DNA of 64,000 bases, taken from contig NZ_BJVA01000008.1 of NCBI RefSeq assembly GCF_007988905.1, positions 1 through 64,000 of the forward strand. The letters are read 5' to 3'. The DNA comes from Gluconobacter kanchanaburiensis NBRC 103587 (GTDB taxonomy: Bacteria; Pseudomonadota; Alphaproteobacteria; Acetobacterales; Acetobacteraceae). The position numbers were made by a program, and so were the translations under genes. Under the pieces are notes generated by a model that did not search any database, was not told the DNA's origin, and saw nothing but the letters and a program-made list of their open reading frames with translations. Positions 41,234-50,240 of the stretch are shown here, piece by piece (position 1 is the stretch's first letter; every line of letters begins with the position of its first letter).

Positions 41234-42233
41234 ACGGGGTCACGGGCCAGAACGCAACTGAAACCTCTTCCTGCAGGGCTGCCAGTTCATCTTGAATATA
41301 GGTCATGTATTCATGCAGCCCGCGGGAGATGATCTCTTCCGCCGTCTGGTCCTCAAGGGTCGCGCGCAGATTGATGATTCGCTCCTGAAGCGGACTGCAC
41401 TGATGGCGAAGATTGTAATGGGTCGAGAGGGCGGAAAGCGTACTGTCCACCTGTCGTAGGTTGAGCATCAAGGAGCGGGGAAAGCCTTCGTTCTTTAGCA
41501 GGAAACCCACGACATTGGCCGGTGTGGTTGTGACCGGCTGAAGGCGCCGGAAAGCATGATATGCGGCGGCCGAGCGCAGGACGGACCCCCACTGCGTGAT
41601 GTCCATCTGCGAGCCGGAGGTTTCTCCGCTGGGGAGGAGCGTATGATAGCGGATATCGATCAGGCGGGTGATCTGGTCGGACCGCTCCAGATATTTTCCC
41701 AGCAGATAGAACAACCAGGCCTGATCGCGGTAGAGCGTGCCTTCGGTAATTCCGAAATGGCTTTGACAGTCCTGTTTGATCCGGTTGCACAGCCCCGACA
41801 GGCCGTTACGGCGGATGTCGGGCGTGGAAAGTTCCATCATGCTGTGGGTGAAGACATTGAGCTGCATCCACATTTCGGTGGAAATCAGAGGACGGGCCGA
41901 CCGGGCGTTTTCGCGGACCATATGGGCCATGGCGCGGATGGAGGTCGGGTTGGAGCTCTCGGTAATGTAGAAGGCGAGGATGTTCTCTTCCGTTGGGGGA
42001 AGCGGGTAGATCGCGGCGTAGCGTTCTTCGTCGGAATTGATCTGCAGGATCGTGTCCCAGCCCGGACTGCCGTCAGGGTTGCGGACGAACGCTTCCGTGA
42101 CTTCCAGCAGGCGGGCCAGATTCTCGATGCGCTCCATGTAACGGGCGAGCCACATCATGCTCTCGCCATAGCGCGACAGCAGCATGTTGAGGTTGGCGAG
42201 CATGGCGGGAAAATGAGAGCCGGTCTGTGTCAT
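41199..42233 (-). CDS. Alpha-E domain protein (ATP-grasp ligase partner)
   Basis: A 344-residue, mainly helical protein of the alpha-E family, which is nearly always encoded next to a circularly permuted ATP-grasp enzyme. It starts MLLSRYGESMMWLARYMERI, followed by ENLARLLEVTEAF, and continues with RSARPLISTEMWMQLNVFTH, FYLLGKYLERSDQITRLIDI and FLLKNEGFPRSLMLNLRQVD. No catalytic residues are assigned in this family. Its ATG overlaps the end of the ATP-grasp gene by four bases (ATGA), so the two proteins are made together. Confidence 0.9.
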   Translation of the reverse strand: MTQTGSHFPAMLANLNMLLSRYGESMMWLARYMERIENLARLLEVTEAFVRNPDGSPGWDTILQINSDEERYAAIYPLPPTEENILAFYITESSNPTSIRAMAHMVRENARSARPLISTEMWMQLNVFTHSMMELSTPDIRRNGLSGLCNRIKQDCQSHFGITEGTLYRDQAWLFYLLGKYLERSDQITRLIDIRYHTLLPSGETSGSQMDITQWGSVLRSAAAYHAFRRLQPVTTTPANVVGFLLKNEGFPRSLMLNLRQVDSTLSALSTHYNLRHQCSPLQERIINLRATLEDQTAEEIISRGLHEYMTYIQDELAALQEEVSVAFWPVTPFTIREDAPALQ

Positions 42234-43735
42234 CGCGCCATCACCCATGTGTCTTTCGAGCCGCCGCCCTGGGAGGAATTGACGACCAGCGATCCCTTTC
42301 GTAACGCCACGCGGGATAGGCCGCCGGGCAGAACCCATGTGCTTTTTCCGGTCAGGGCAAAGGGGCGCAGGTCCACATGGCGGGCTTCCACCCCGTTGGG
42401 GCAAAGCGTTGGCGAGACGGACAGATCAATGACGGGTTGGCTGATGTAGTTGGACGGATCGTCGAGCAGTTTGACGCGGAATTCGTCCAGTTCGGTCTGC
42501 GTGGCCTGAGAGCCGATCAGCAGGCCATAGCCACCGGATTCGCCGACGGGTTTGATGACGAGTTTGTCCATGTTGGCCAGCGTGTAGGCAAGGCCTTCCG
42601 GTTCCGCGCAGATATGGGTCTGGACGCTGTCGAGAATGGGGTCTTCACCCAGATAATAACGGATGAGACGCGGCATATAGGCATAGACCGCCTTGTCATC
42701 TGCGACCCCGGTTCCGAGCGCGTTGGCCAGTGTGACGTTACCTCGCCGATAGGCCTCCACAAGCCCCGGAACGCCGAGCATGCTGTCCGGGTTGAATGCC
42801 AGCGGGTCCAGAAAATCATCGTTCAGGCGACGGTAGATCGCATGAACCGGCCGCAGCCCTGCGACCGTCCGCATGTAGACGCGGTGGTTCTCGACGATGA
42901 GATCCCGGCCTTCCACGAGGGGCACGCCCATTTCACGGGCCAGAAAGACATGTTCGAAATACGCGGAGTTGTAGATGCCGGGCGAAAACAGCACGACCTG
43001 CGGATTGGTGACACCCGCAGGGGCCACGTCGCACAGCGTCTGATGCAGTTTCAGCCCGTATTCCTCGACCGAGCGCAGCGGCATTCCGGAGGCGAGATCG
43101 GGCATCAGCCGCAGCATCATGTGCCGGTTTTCGATGACGTATGAAACGCCGGACGGAGTCCGGGCATTATCTTCAAGGACCATGAAGCGCCCGCTGCTGT
43201 CGCGGATCAGGTCGGTTCCGTTGATGTGGACATAGACGTCCCCAGGCACACGGACGCCGATCATCGCTTCGCAGTAATTCGCATTCCCGAGCACCAGATC
43301 GGTCGGAATGATCCCGTCCCGCAGTACATGGCGCTCGTGGTAGATGTCTCGTAGAAACAGGTTGAGCACCCTGACGCGCTGTTGCACGCCGCGATCAATA
43401 TGGTCCCATTCCGCGGCGGTCAGGACGCGGGGGATCATGTCGAACGGCAGGATACGGTCGATGGCCTCGCGGTCGGAATAGACGGTGAAGGTGATGCCGA
43501 GGCGATAGAGCTGGGCTTCGGCAGTGCTGGTGCGATGACGGAGCTCTTCGAGATCGAAGCTGGCCAGACGATCACGGACGCTCCTGAGAGACGCTGGCAT
43601 CTCATCCGTCCGCCGCATCAGTTCGCAGAAGAAATCAGGCGTATCGTAGGCGGCGAACATACCTGCCCGGGCAGCCGAACCAGCAGGAGAAGGTATGGAT
43701 GAAGGAAGGGAGGACTGTGCAACCGGCCTGTTCAT
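42230..43735 (-). CDS. Circularly permuted ATP-grasp amidoligase
   Basis: A 501-residue enzyme of the permuted ATP-grasp (CP_ATPgrasp) class, thought to form amide or peptide bonds with ATP. Landmarks include FDMIPRVLTAAEWDHIDRGV, RDSSGRFMVLEDNARTPSGV with the metal-binding ED/N pattern, YVIENRHMMLRLMP, VVLFSPGIYNSAYFEHVFLA, LVIKPVGESGGYGLLIG and GGLSRVALRKGSLVVNSSQG. The ATG at 43735 has GAGG six bases upstream; another ATG lies at 43750. It precedes and overlaps the alpha-E gene and faces the transglutaminase and peptidase genes. The substrate peptide or acid is unknown. Confidence 0.93.
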   Translation of the reverse strand: MNRPVAQSSLPSSIPSPAGSAARAGMFAAYDTPDFFCELMRRTDEMPASLRSVRDRLASFDLEELRHRTSTAEAQLYRLGITFTVYSDREAIDRILPFDMIPRVLTAAEWDHIDRGVQQRVRVLNLFLRDIYHERHVLRDGIIPTDLVLGNANYCEAMIGVRVPGDVYVHINGTDLIRDSSGRFMVLEDNARTPSGVSYVIENRHMMLRLMPDLASGMPLRSVEEYGLKLHQTLCDVAPAGVTNPQVVLFSPGIYNSAYFEHVFLAREMGVPLVEGRDLIVENHRVYMRTVAGLRPVHAIYRRLNDDFLDPLAFNPDSMLGVPGLVEAYRRGNVTLANALGTGVADDKAVYAYMPRLIRYYLGEDPILDSVQTHICAEPEGLAYTLANMDKLVIKPVGESGGYGLLIGSQATQTELDEFRVKLLDDPSNYISQPVIDLSVSPTLCPNGVEARHVDLRPFALTGKSTWVLPGGLSRVALRKGSLVVNSSQGGGSKDTWVMAR

Positions 43736-44048
43736 TGTCTGCCTCACCATCCCTGTTTCCCGTCCGCTTTGACGGCTGTCCGAAGGTCCGGACAGCGGCA
43801 GCGCTTCGTTACGATATTTTATTAACGGAGCAAGATTTCGACGGTTTGCCAAGCGTGAAATTTACCCTTCAGCCGTATCGCGAAAAGGGGTGTGGAAATT
43901 GTTGCGGTTCCTGGCAGGACTGATAGGGTAACGTTTCGACTGATGTCAGAGACCCGGGCCGATGAAGCGGGATGGGCCCCAAAAACGCGAGGAAATGGCG
44001 CGGCTGGCAGCAGATGTCTGAACCGATTTTGCGCAGGGCCTCCTGACC
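43736..44048. other. Divergent promoter region of the ligase/transglutaminase cluster
   Basis: No gene is supported in these 313 bases. The region separates the two halves of the cluster and presumably contains both promoters. An AT-rich patch lies at about 43805-43830. Confidence 0.45.
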
Positions 44049-44948
44049 ATGAACTCCCGTGTCGTCCTGAGCCATGCGACCCGATACCAGTATGATCGGC
44101 CCGTGCATCTGGGGCGGCAGACAATCCGCCTCTGCCCGGTAACGCAGCTTCGCTCCGTTCGAGGATATGCGCTGGATGTGTCGCCGGAAGACGCGGACAT
44201 TCTGTGGCGGCAGGATCGTTACGGCAATCGCGTGGCGGAAATCCAGGTCACCGAACGGGTGACGCATTTCGACGTCTACGTGAAAATGGAAGTCGATCTC
44301 GCGGCTATACCGGAGAATGCCCTGAAGTTCGGCGTGCAGCTCGAACGCCCACTCTGTACGGCCTATGGCGCTATCGACAGCGCCGGGACGCAGGTCAGGC
44401 GTTTCGTGGAAGCCTGGCGTCCGGCGGGACAGAAAAATACGTTTGCCGCCCTGATGGCGCTTAACCGCGAAGTGGCGCGGCGTTTGACCTATCAGCGCCG
44501 TCTCGAGCCCGGAGTCTGGACGCCGGATGAGACGCTGGACCGGGCAAGCGGCTCATGCAGGGACAGCGCCTGGCTGCTGGTAACGGTCCTGCGTCATCTG
44601 GGGCATCCTGCGCGTTTCGTTTCGGGCTATTTGATCCAGCCGGACCCGGAAGGGGCGCTCGACTGCGAGCTTCATGCCTGGGCCGAGGCATGGATCCCTG
44701 AACAGGGCTGGGTCGGTTTCGACACGACGTCGGGACGGATGGTGGGTCAGAACCATATTCCGCTGGCTGTCGCCGCGCGTCCGGAGGAGGCGGCGCCGGT
44801 GTCAGGTTTGCTCGACAGGTGTCGTTCGACGCTGGACGTGACGATGCGCGTGGAACCGCTGGGCAGCGACCAGGGGACTGCACAGGGTGGTGCCGGACTC
44901 GCCTTGATCGGGAAAGCCGGTGTAATGCGGTCCCATGAAGCTCTTTGA
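44049..44948 (+). CDS. Transglutaminase-like cysteine protease/acyltransferase
   Basis: A 299-residue protein with a beta-rich N-terminal domain (HATRYQYDRPVHLGRQTIRL) and a transglutaminase-like core. The catalytic triad is visible as Cys in ASGSCRDSAWLLVTVLRHLG, His in CELHAWAEAWIPEQGWVGFD and the Asp of GFDTTSGRM. Members of this family in ATP-grasp clusters are proposed to cleave or form isopeptide or amide bonds. Its end overlaps the start of the zinc-peptidase gene by 14 bases, so the two are coupled. Confidence 0.93.
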   Translation: MNSRVVLSHATRYQYDRPVHLGRQTIRLCPVTQLRSVRGYALDVSPEDADILWRQDRYGNRVAEIQVTERVTHFDVYVKMEVDLAAIPENALKFGVQLERPLCTAYGAIDSAGTQVRRFVEAWRPAGQKNTFAALMALNREVARRLTYQRRLEPGVWTPDETLDRASGSCRDSAWLLVTVLRHLGHPARFVSGYLIQPDPEGALDCELHAWAEAWIPEQGWVGFDTTSGRMVGQNHIPLAVAARPEEAAPVSGLLDRCRSTLDVTMRVEPLGSDQGTAQGGAGLALIGKAGVMRSHEAL

Positions 44949-46008
44949 GTGCCAGTCCTGCGGACAGATTCTCTTTTTCGAAAATACGGTCTGCGAACAA
45001 TGCCGACATCCGGTCGGTTATCTACCGGAACAGACACTACTGACGGCGCTCGATCCAGCGGGCGAGCGTCTGTGGCATCCGCTGGAGCCGTCGGTTGCGC
45101 AGGAACAGGTTCTTTACTGCTCCAATCATGAATATGGTGTCTGTAACTGGCTGACAGTACCGGAACCCGGCGGTCGGCCATTCTGTTTCGCCTGCCGGTT
45201 CAACCGCACGATTCCGAACCTCCAGATTCCCGAAAACCCGGAGCGCTGGCGCAAGATCGAAGTCGCCAAGCATCGTCTGTTCTATACGCTGCTGCGCCTG
45301 AAGCTGCCCATTCATGATCGCAGGGAAGATCCCGAGAACGGTCTGGTCTTCGATTTTCTGGATGATGCGCCGGATGGTTCGGCGCCCGTGATGACCGGTC
45401 ATTCCAATGGGGTCATCACGCTCGCCATGCGTGAGGCGGATGATGCGACCCGGGAGCGGATGCGCGTCGAGATGGGGGAATATTACCGCACCCTCCTCGG
45501 GCATTTCCGTCATGAGATCGGACATTATTACTGGAACCTGCTAGTGCGGGACGCGGGGCGGCTGGAGGATTGCCGGACAGTGTTTGGGGACGACCGGGCG
45601 GATTACCAGCAGGCCCTGAAGACCTATTATGCCAGTCCGGCACCAAAGAACTGGCAGGACAGTCATGTGAGCGTCTACGCGACGTCCCATCCATGGGAAG
45701 ATTTCGCGGAAACCTGGGCGCATTACCTTCATATCGTCTCCACCCTTGAAACCGCCTGTGCATTCGGCGTGAGTGTCAGCCCGATTGTGAAGGGTATCGG
45801 GCGTGCATCAGGGGGAAAACTTGGCGATCCGTATACGGAGGCCTGTTTTGAGGACATCATGCAGGCTTGGCTGCCTCTGACTTATGCGGTCAACAGCCTC
45901 AACCGCTCGATGGGCTTGCCTGATTTCTATCCGTTCGTCCTGACGGAAGGAGTGATCCAGAAACTGGCCTTCATTCACAGGCTGATCCGGGAAAGCCGGA
46001 AGGACTGA
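44935..46008 (+). CDS. Zinc-binding metallopeptidase-like protein
   Basis: A 357-residue protein with an N-terminal treble-clef or zinc-ribbon (FECQSCGQILFF, VCEQCRHPVG) and a second Cys pattern (CSNHEYGVCNW, PFCFACRFNRT), followed by a metalloprotease core with the HExxH motif in RHEIGHYYWNLLV and a downstream ETWAHYLHIVSTLETA. This matches the putative zinc-binding metallopeptidase family (Peptidase_Mx-like) that recurs in alpha-E/ATP-grasp/transglutaminase clusters. It completes the four-gene set in this region. Confidence 0.92.
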   Translation: MKLFECQSCGQILFFENTVCEQCRHPVGYLPEQTLLTALDPAGERLWHPLEPSVAQEQVLYCSNHEYGVCNWLTVPEPGGRPFCFACRFNRTIPNLQIPENPERWRKIEVAKHRLFYTLLRLKLPIHDRREDPENGLVFDFLDDAPDGSAPVMTGHSNGVITLAMREADDATRERMRVEMGEYYRTLLGHFRHEIGHYYWNLLVRDAGRLEDCRTVFGDDRADYQQALKTYYASPAPKNWQDSHVSVYATSHPWEDFAETWAHYLHIVSTLETACAFGVSVSPIVKGIGRASGGKLGDPYTEACFEDIMQAWLPLTYAVNSLNRSMGLPDFYPFVLTEGVIQKLAFIHRLIRESRKD

Positions 46009-46231
46009 AAGCGGAGTTAGCATTTAGTCCTCGGGCTTCACTGTGATGCGTTGGGATCAGAACCGGTTTTTCTGTGTGTCTGTGCGGGAGATGATGCGTT
46101 TTGCTGAAAAATGTCGTATCCGTTCCGCAACCCGGATGATCGGACAGTCCGGGGTCTGACTGCGGAATGAAATCTGATGGCAGTCTTGTGCTCTTCTTGG
46201 GGCTGCCAGCGGCAAAACAGGTAATGAATCT

Positions 46232-48658
46232 ATGGACATGCGGTCCGCTTTTCTGCGTGTTGCGCTGTCGGTAACGACCGCGCTTTCAGTCGGGTTTTCG
46301 CCCGTCGTTCTGGCTGCGGGAACGCACCGCACCGGCACACCTCATGCGGATCGTCATCCGCGACACACGCTTCCGGTACCGCAAAAGCACCATGCAAGCG
46401 GGCCGTATGTCAGTCGGGACGCCGAGACGGTGGCCGTTGTGGCGCGTCATCCGCCTCGGGGGGCGGTGGAAACGGTCAGTCAGAAGATGCTTGCGGAGGC
46501 GCCTGCCGGAACCAACCCGATGAAGGTTATGGCGCAGCTTCCCGGTATCACGTTCCAGTCCGGGGATGGGCAGGGGCTGGACACCTGGAGCACGCAGGTT
46601 TTTATGCATGGTTTCCAGCAGCAGGAAATCGGGATGACGCTGGACGGTATGCCGCTCGGGGAGATGACGTACCGGAACTATAACGGCCTTAACCCGATCA
46701 TGGCGATCTCGTCGGAGAATGTGGCGCGCATTGATGTGTCGCAGTCGGCGGGTGCGGAGAGTATGGCGGCGAGCAATAATCTGGGGGGCGGGCTGAGCTA
46801 CGTCTCAATGACACCGTCCGATAAAATGGGCGGCACGGTTGCGGCGGGTTTCGGTAGTTATAGCACCTATCATACCTTCCTGCGCTTCGAGAGTGGGAAG
46901 CTGAATTCCAGCGGCACGAAGTTCTTCACATCCTACATGCGCAACGATAGTGGGATGTGGAAGGGCTATGGTGAGCAGTTCATGCAGCAGGTGAACGCCA
47001 AGCTGGTGCAGCCGATCGGTCATGACAGCTCGATTTCAGCATTTTTTGACTGGAGTGACCTGCACCAGAATACTTATCCGGATATTTCACCCCAGATCAT
47101 CAGTCGTGTGGGTTATGGTCTGTCGAGCTATGAGAACGGCAGAAATTCAGGCTATATCGCGGCTGTGAATGCGGCGAACGGGATCTATCCCGGCAAGGTC
47201 GGAACGCTCGATGATCCGACGGATGCGGCCTATTATGATGGCAGCACGAATACGGTCGATACGTTTGGTGGCATCAAGGCCGACCTGCGCCTGGCGGAGC
47301 GTTTGACCTGGAATACCACTGCCTATGGCCATGGTGAACGCAACCAGACATCCTGGGCAACACCCTATTTCCCGTCGCCCACGGGATCGCCAGTCAGTGA
47401 ATTGATGAAGGAGCCGGAAATCAGGCGTTTCGGCATCGTCTCGGCACTGCATTACGATATCGCGCGCAATCATATCGGTGCGGGTGTCTGGTACGAAAAC
47501 AACAGCTATATGTCGCCCATGAACGCCTATGCGCAGCCGGCGGTGGTGAATGGCGTGGTTCAGGGAAAGGTGCATGATCCGCTGACCCAGTGGCGCGATC
47601 CGTTCGCCCAGATCTTTAACCAGAACTATAACACCAACACATTCACGGCTTTCGTGCAGGATACCTATAACGTCCTGCCAAACCTGGCCCTGCATTTCGG
47701 CTTCAAGTCCCTGCTCAGCACGACCAACGTGGGCGACGGGTATCTGAACCAGGAGTATTACGGCGCAGGGGCTGCCGTCACGAGCGGGGAGAGCCTGACG
47801 GTCGCCAAGCCGTTCCTGCCGCATATCAGTGCGGACTGGCACTTCCTGCAGGATCATGAGCTGTATTTCGATATTTCGGAAAACGCTCGGACCTATGCGG
47901 AATCCGGCTACAAGCTTTCAAATTCGCCCTTCGCTGTCTCTCAGACGGCTTATGACGACACGAAATCCTCCATCCGTCCCGAGACGGCCTGGACCTATGC
48001 GATCGGCTATCGCTACACGGGCAAGCTGCTCGCCGCGACGGTCTATGCCTACCGGACGAATTACAACAACCGTCTGCAACAGATTACGGAAGGGCCGGTC
48101 GTCAACCCGATCTCGGCGGTCTCGAATGTGGGCGGCGTGACGATGAATGGCGTGGATGCGGGCCTGACGCTGACGCCGTTCCGGGGTTTCGCGCTGACCA
48201 ACTCCGTCAGCTATAACCATGGCGTCTATGACCAGAACCTTGTCAGCGGCGCCACGGTATACGCGACGAAGGGCCAGCAGGTCGTGAATTATCCGCGCTT
48301 TATGTACAAGGGACGTGTGTCTTACGAATGGCGCGGCATGACGGCCTATGCCGACGGGAGTTACACGGGCACGCGCAATTACAGCTACACGGGAGATGTC
48401 AGAAGCCCCGGTTACTGGCTGACGAATGTGGGCATCCAGTACAGCTTTGGAAACATGAAGCGATATAGCCGCTCTCTGGGGGCCATCAAGAACCTGACGG
48501 TCGCGTTCAACGGCTCCAACCTGACGAACAAACGTTATGTTTCCACGATGGGCCAGAATGGCAATCCGGCCGATATCGCCTCGGGCGCGCTGACGGACCA
48601 GTCCATGCAGATCGGGGCGCCCCGGATGTTCTTCGGCAGCGTTCGCGCGGATTTCTGA
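46232..48658 (+). CDS. TonB-dependent receptor with His-rich N-terminal linker
   Basis: A complete 808-residue outer-membrane transporter. A signal peptide (ALSVTTALSVGFSPVVLAA) is followed by a His-rich linker (about residues 29-60, with THRTGTPHADRHPRHTLP), a TonB box (ETVAVVA), a plug with AQLPGITFQSGDGQGL, GMPLGEMTYRNYNGLNPIMA and RIDVSQSAGAESMAASNNLG, and a beta-barrel ending in MFFGSVRADF. The start at 46232 is followed by a second ATG at 46238. It is flanked by non-transport genes, so the ligand is unknown; the His-rich linker may bind a metal. Confidence 0.91.
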   Translation: MDMRSAFLRVALSVTTALSVGFSPVVLAAGTHRTGTPHADRHPRHTLPVPQKHHASGPYVSRDAETVAVVARHPPRGAVETVSQKMLAEAPAGTNPMKVMAQLPGITFQSGDGQGLDTWSTQVFMHGFQQQEIGMTLDGMPLGEMTYRNYNGLNPIMAISSENVARIDVSQSAGAESMAASNNLGGGLSYVSMTPSDKMGGTVAAGFGSYSTYHTFLRFESGKLNSSGTKFFTSYMRNDSGMWKGYGEQFMQQVNAKLVQPIGHDSSISAFFDWSDLHQNTYPDISPQIISRVGYGLSSYENGRNSGYIAAVNAANGIYPGKVGTLDDPTDAAYYDGSTNTVDTFGGIKADLRLAERLTWNTTAYGHGERNQTSWATPYFPSPTGSPVSELMKEPEIRRFGIVSALHYDIARNHIGAGVWYENNSYMSPMNAYAQPAVVNGVVQGKVHDPLTQWRDPFAQIFNQNYNTNTFTAFVQDTYNVLPNLALHFGFKSLLSTTNVGDGYLNQEYYGAGAAVTSGESLTVAKPFLPHISADWHFLQDHELYFDISENARTYAESGYKLSNSPFAVSQTAYDDTKSSIRPETAWTYAIGYRYTGKLLAATVYAYRTNYNNRLQQITEGPVVNPISAVSNVGGVTMNGVDAGLTLTPFRGFALTNSVSYNHGVYDQNLVSGATVYATKGQQVVNYPRFMYKGRVSYEWRGMTAYADGSYTGTRNYSYTGDVRSPGYWLTNVGIQYSFGNMKRYSRSLGAIKNLTVAFNGSNLTNKRYVSTMGQNGNPADIASGALTDQSMQIGAPRMFFGSVRADF

Positions 48659-48676
48659 AGTTGGATATGCCTCCCC

Positions 48677-49969
48677 TCAGTCCAGCCGGACGGAGGGGCG
48701 TACGAAGGTTTCGACCCAGTCGGAATAGAAGGACATCATGCCTCGGTAATAGCCGAACAGTTCGATCTGGTGCTGACGATACAGCATGAGATGAGCCATC
48801 CGTGCAGAAAAACCGTGCGAAATTCCTCCACCCCACACGGTTCCGCCGGGCAGGGCCGCCCATCCGTTGTATTTTCCCAAAGCGACTATCGCGCCCTTGT
48901 TGTGGAAGATACAGCTCGGAACTTCTTGTCCGTGTTCGATCCAGGCGGGCAGATACCGCGCCAGATGCCGGGCCTGCTGACGCGCTACCTGGGCCGTGGC
49001 GGGCAGGGGATCGTTCTGGATGAATGAGCAGTCTCCCATCGCGAAGATCCGCGCGTCATCGATGGAGGAGAGGTTCGGATTGACGAGGATCTGCCCCGTC
49101 CGGTTGATCGTCAGGCCGCCATAGGCCGTGGTTACGTCGGGTGCCTTGACGCCTGCCGCCCATACACGGAGCTTCGCGGGAACATACGAGCCGTCTTTGA
49201 GTGTAAAGCCATGGGAGTCGGCCCCCGCGACGCGCGCGCCGGTGCGCACAGTGACGCCGATATGTTCCAGCTCCTGCTGGGCTGCTGCGGAAACAGATTC
49301 TGGAAACGCGGGGAGAATGCGGTCTCCTGACTGGAGAAGCGTGACGTGCAGCTTGGGAGGAGCCTTGCCGAAGGCGTGCAGATTATAGGGGCCGACGATT
49401 TCCAGTGCCTTGTGCAGTTCTGCGGCAAGCTGGACGCCGGTGGCGCCTCCGCCGACAATGGCGATGTCCAGCTCCGAATTGTTGGCGAATGCCCGGAGCA
49501 GTTCCCTGCGGAATTTTTCGTTGAATGCGTTGGCTTCTACGAGATTGTCGATGGACAGACAGTGTTCCTTGACGCCAGGCGTGCCGAAATCGTTGGCGCA
49601 GCTTCCGATCGCGATCACGATCGTGTCGTATTTCATGCGCCGGCTTTCCAGAATGACTGTCCCGTCCGCCTCCAGAAGCGGACTGAGGACGACTTCACGG
49701 CAGGCGCGGTCTATGGAGGCGACTTCTCCCGGCCAGAACTCGAAATGGTGCCCGCTGGCCTGCGAGATGAAATTGACCCTGTCGTTTTCGTTGCTGAGCG
49801 TGCCGGAAGCAAAGCAGTGCAGCATCGGTTTCCAGACGTGGGAAAAGCTTTTGTCGATCAGCGTGATGCGCGCCTTTCCGGTTTTTCCCATGGATTTTCC
49901 AAGACGGGTGGCAAGGGACAGACCGGCAACGCCGCCACCGACAATGAGGATTTCAGATCGAGACGCCAT
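48677..49969 (-). CDS. ndh: Type II NADH:quinone oxidoreductase
   Basis: Single-subunit, non-proton-pumping NADH dehydrogenase that feeds electrons to ubiquinone. The 430 residues contain two Rossmann motifs: LIVGGGVAGLSLATRLG near the start (FAD) and IAIVGGGATGVQLAAEL (NADH), then WAAGVKAPD and AMGDCSFI for FAD contacts, and a C-terminal amphipathic region for membrane attachment. NDH-2 is the main NADH dehydrogenase of acetic acid bacteria, where fast sugar oxidation needs a low-coupling chain. A 30-base near-palindrome lies upstream at 50145-50174. Confidence 0.92.
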   Translation of the reverse strand: MASRSEILIVGGGVAGLSLATRLGKSMGKTGKARITLIDKSFSHVWKPMLHCFASGTLSNENDRVNFISQASGHHFEFWPGEVASIDRACREVVLSPLLEADGTVILESRRMKYDTIVIAIGSCANDFGTPGVKEHCLSIDNLVEANAFNEKFRRELLRAFANNSELDIAIVGGGATGVQLAAELHKALEIVGPYNLHAFGKAPPKLHVTLLQSGDRILPAFPESVSAAAQQELEHIGVTVRTGARVAGADSHGFTLKDGSYVPAKLRVWAAGVKAPDVTTAYGGLTINRTGQILVNPNLSSIDDARIFAMGDCSFIQNDPLPATAQVARQQARHLARYLPAWIEHGQEVPSCIFHNKGAIVALGKYNGWAALPGGTVWGGGISHGFSARMAHLMLYRQHQIELFGYYRGMMSFYSDWVETFVRPSVRLD

Positions 49970-50144
49970 CGGTTTCCAGGCCTCCGTTCAGGGGGTGGGC
50001 AACAGAAAAAGACACGAGGAAAGGCATGTTTGCCCCGTTGTTCGGTAGTAAACAGGAGGAAAGCACGCAGGATTTCGCACAGACTGTTATGGGTATTCCG
50101 GATATTCCGAAAATCATATTCAGGTGACTGTGGTAGATAGTGAT

Positions 50145-50174
50145 GAGTTCTTTTCTGAATTCAGTAAAGAACTC
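50145..50174. repeat. 30-base near-perfect palindrome
   Basis: Arms GAGTTCTTT and AAAGAACTC are exact inverted copies and the centre CTGAATTCAG is itself palindromic; the only breaks are two T residues. It lies between the aldehyde dehydrogenase end and the ndh start, so it could be an operator for ndh or a transcript-end structure. Confidence 0.6.
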
Positions 50175-50200
50175 AAATGAACGTGATGTTTCTGACAGGA

Positions 50201-50228
50201 GGAACCCGGAAATGCTCTTCCGGGCTCC
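50201..50228. terminator. Hairpin after the aldehyde dehydrogenase gene
   Basis: Stem GGAACCCGGAA / TTCCGGGCTCC with a six-base loop, 12 bases past the stop of the minus-strand gene. No T run follows on the minus strand, so it may be a weak terminator. Confidence 0.6.
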
Positions 50229-50240
50229 TTCCTGGTGTCG

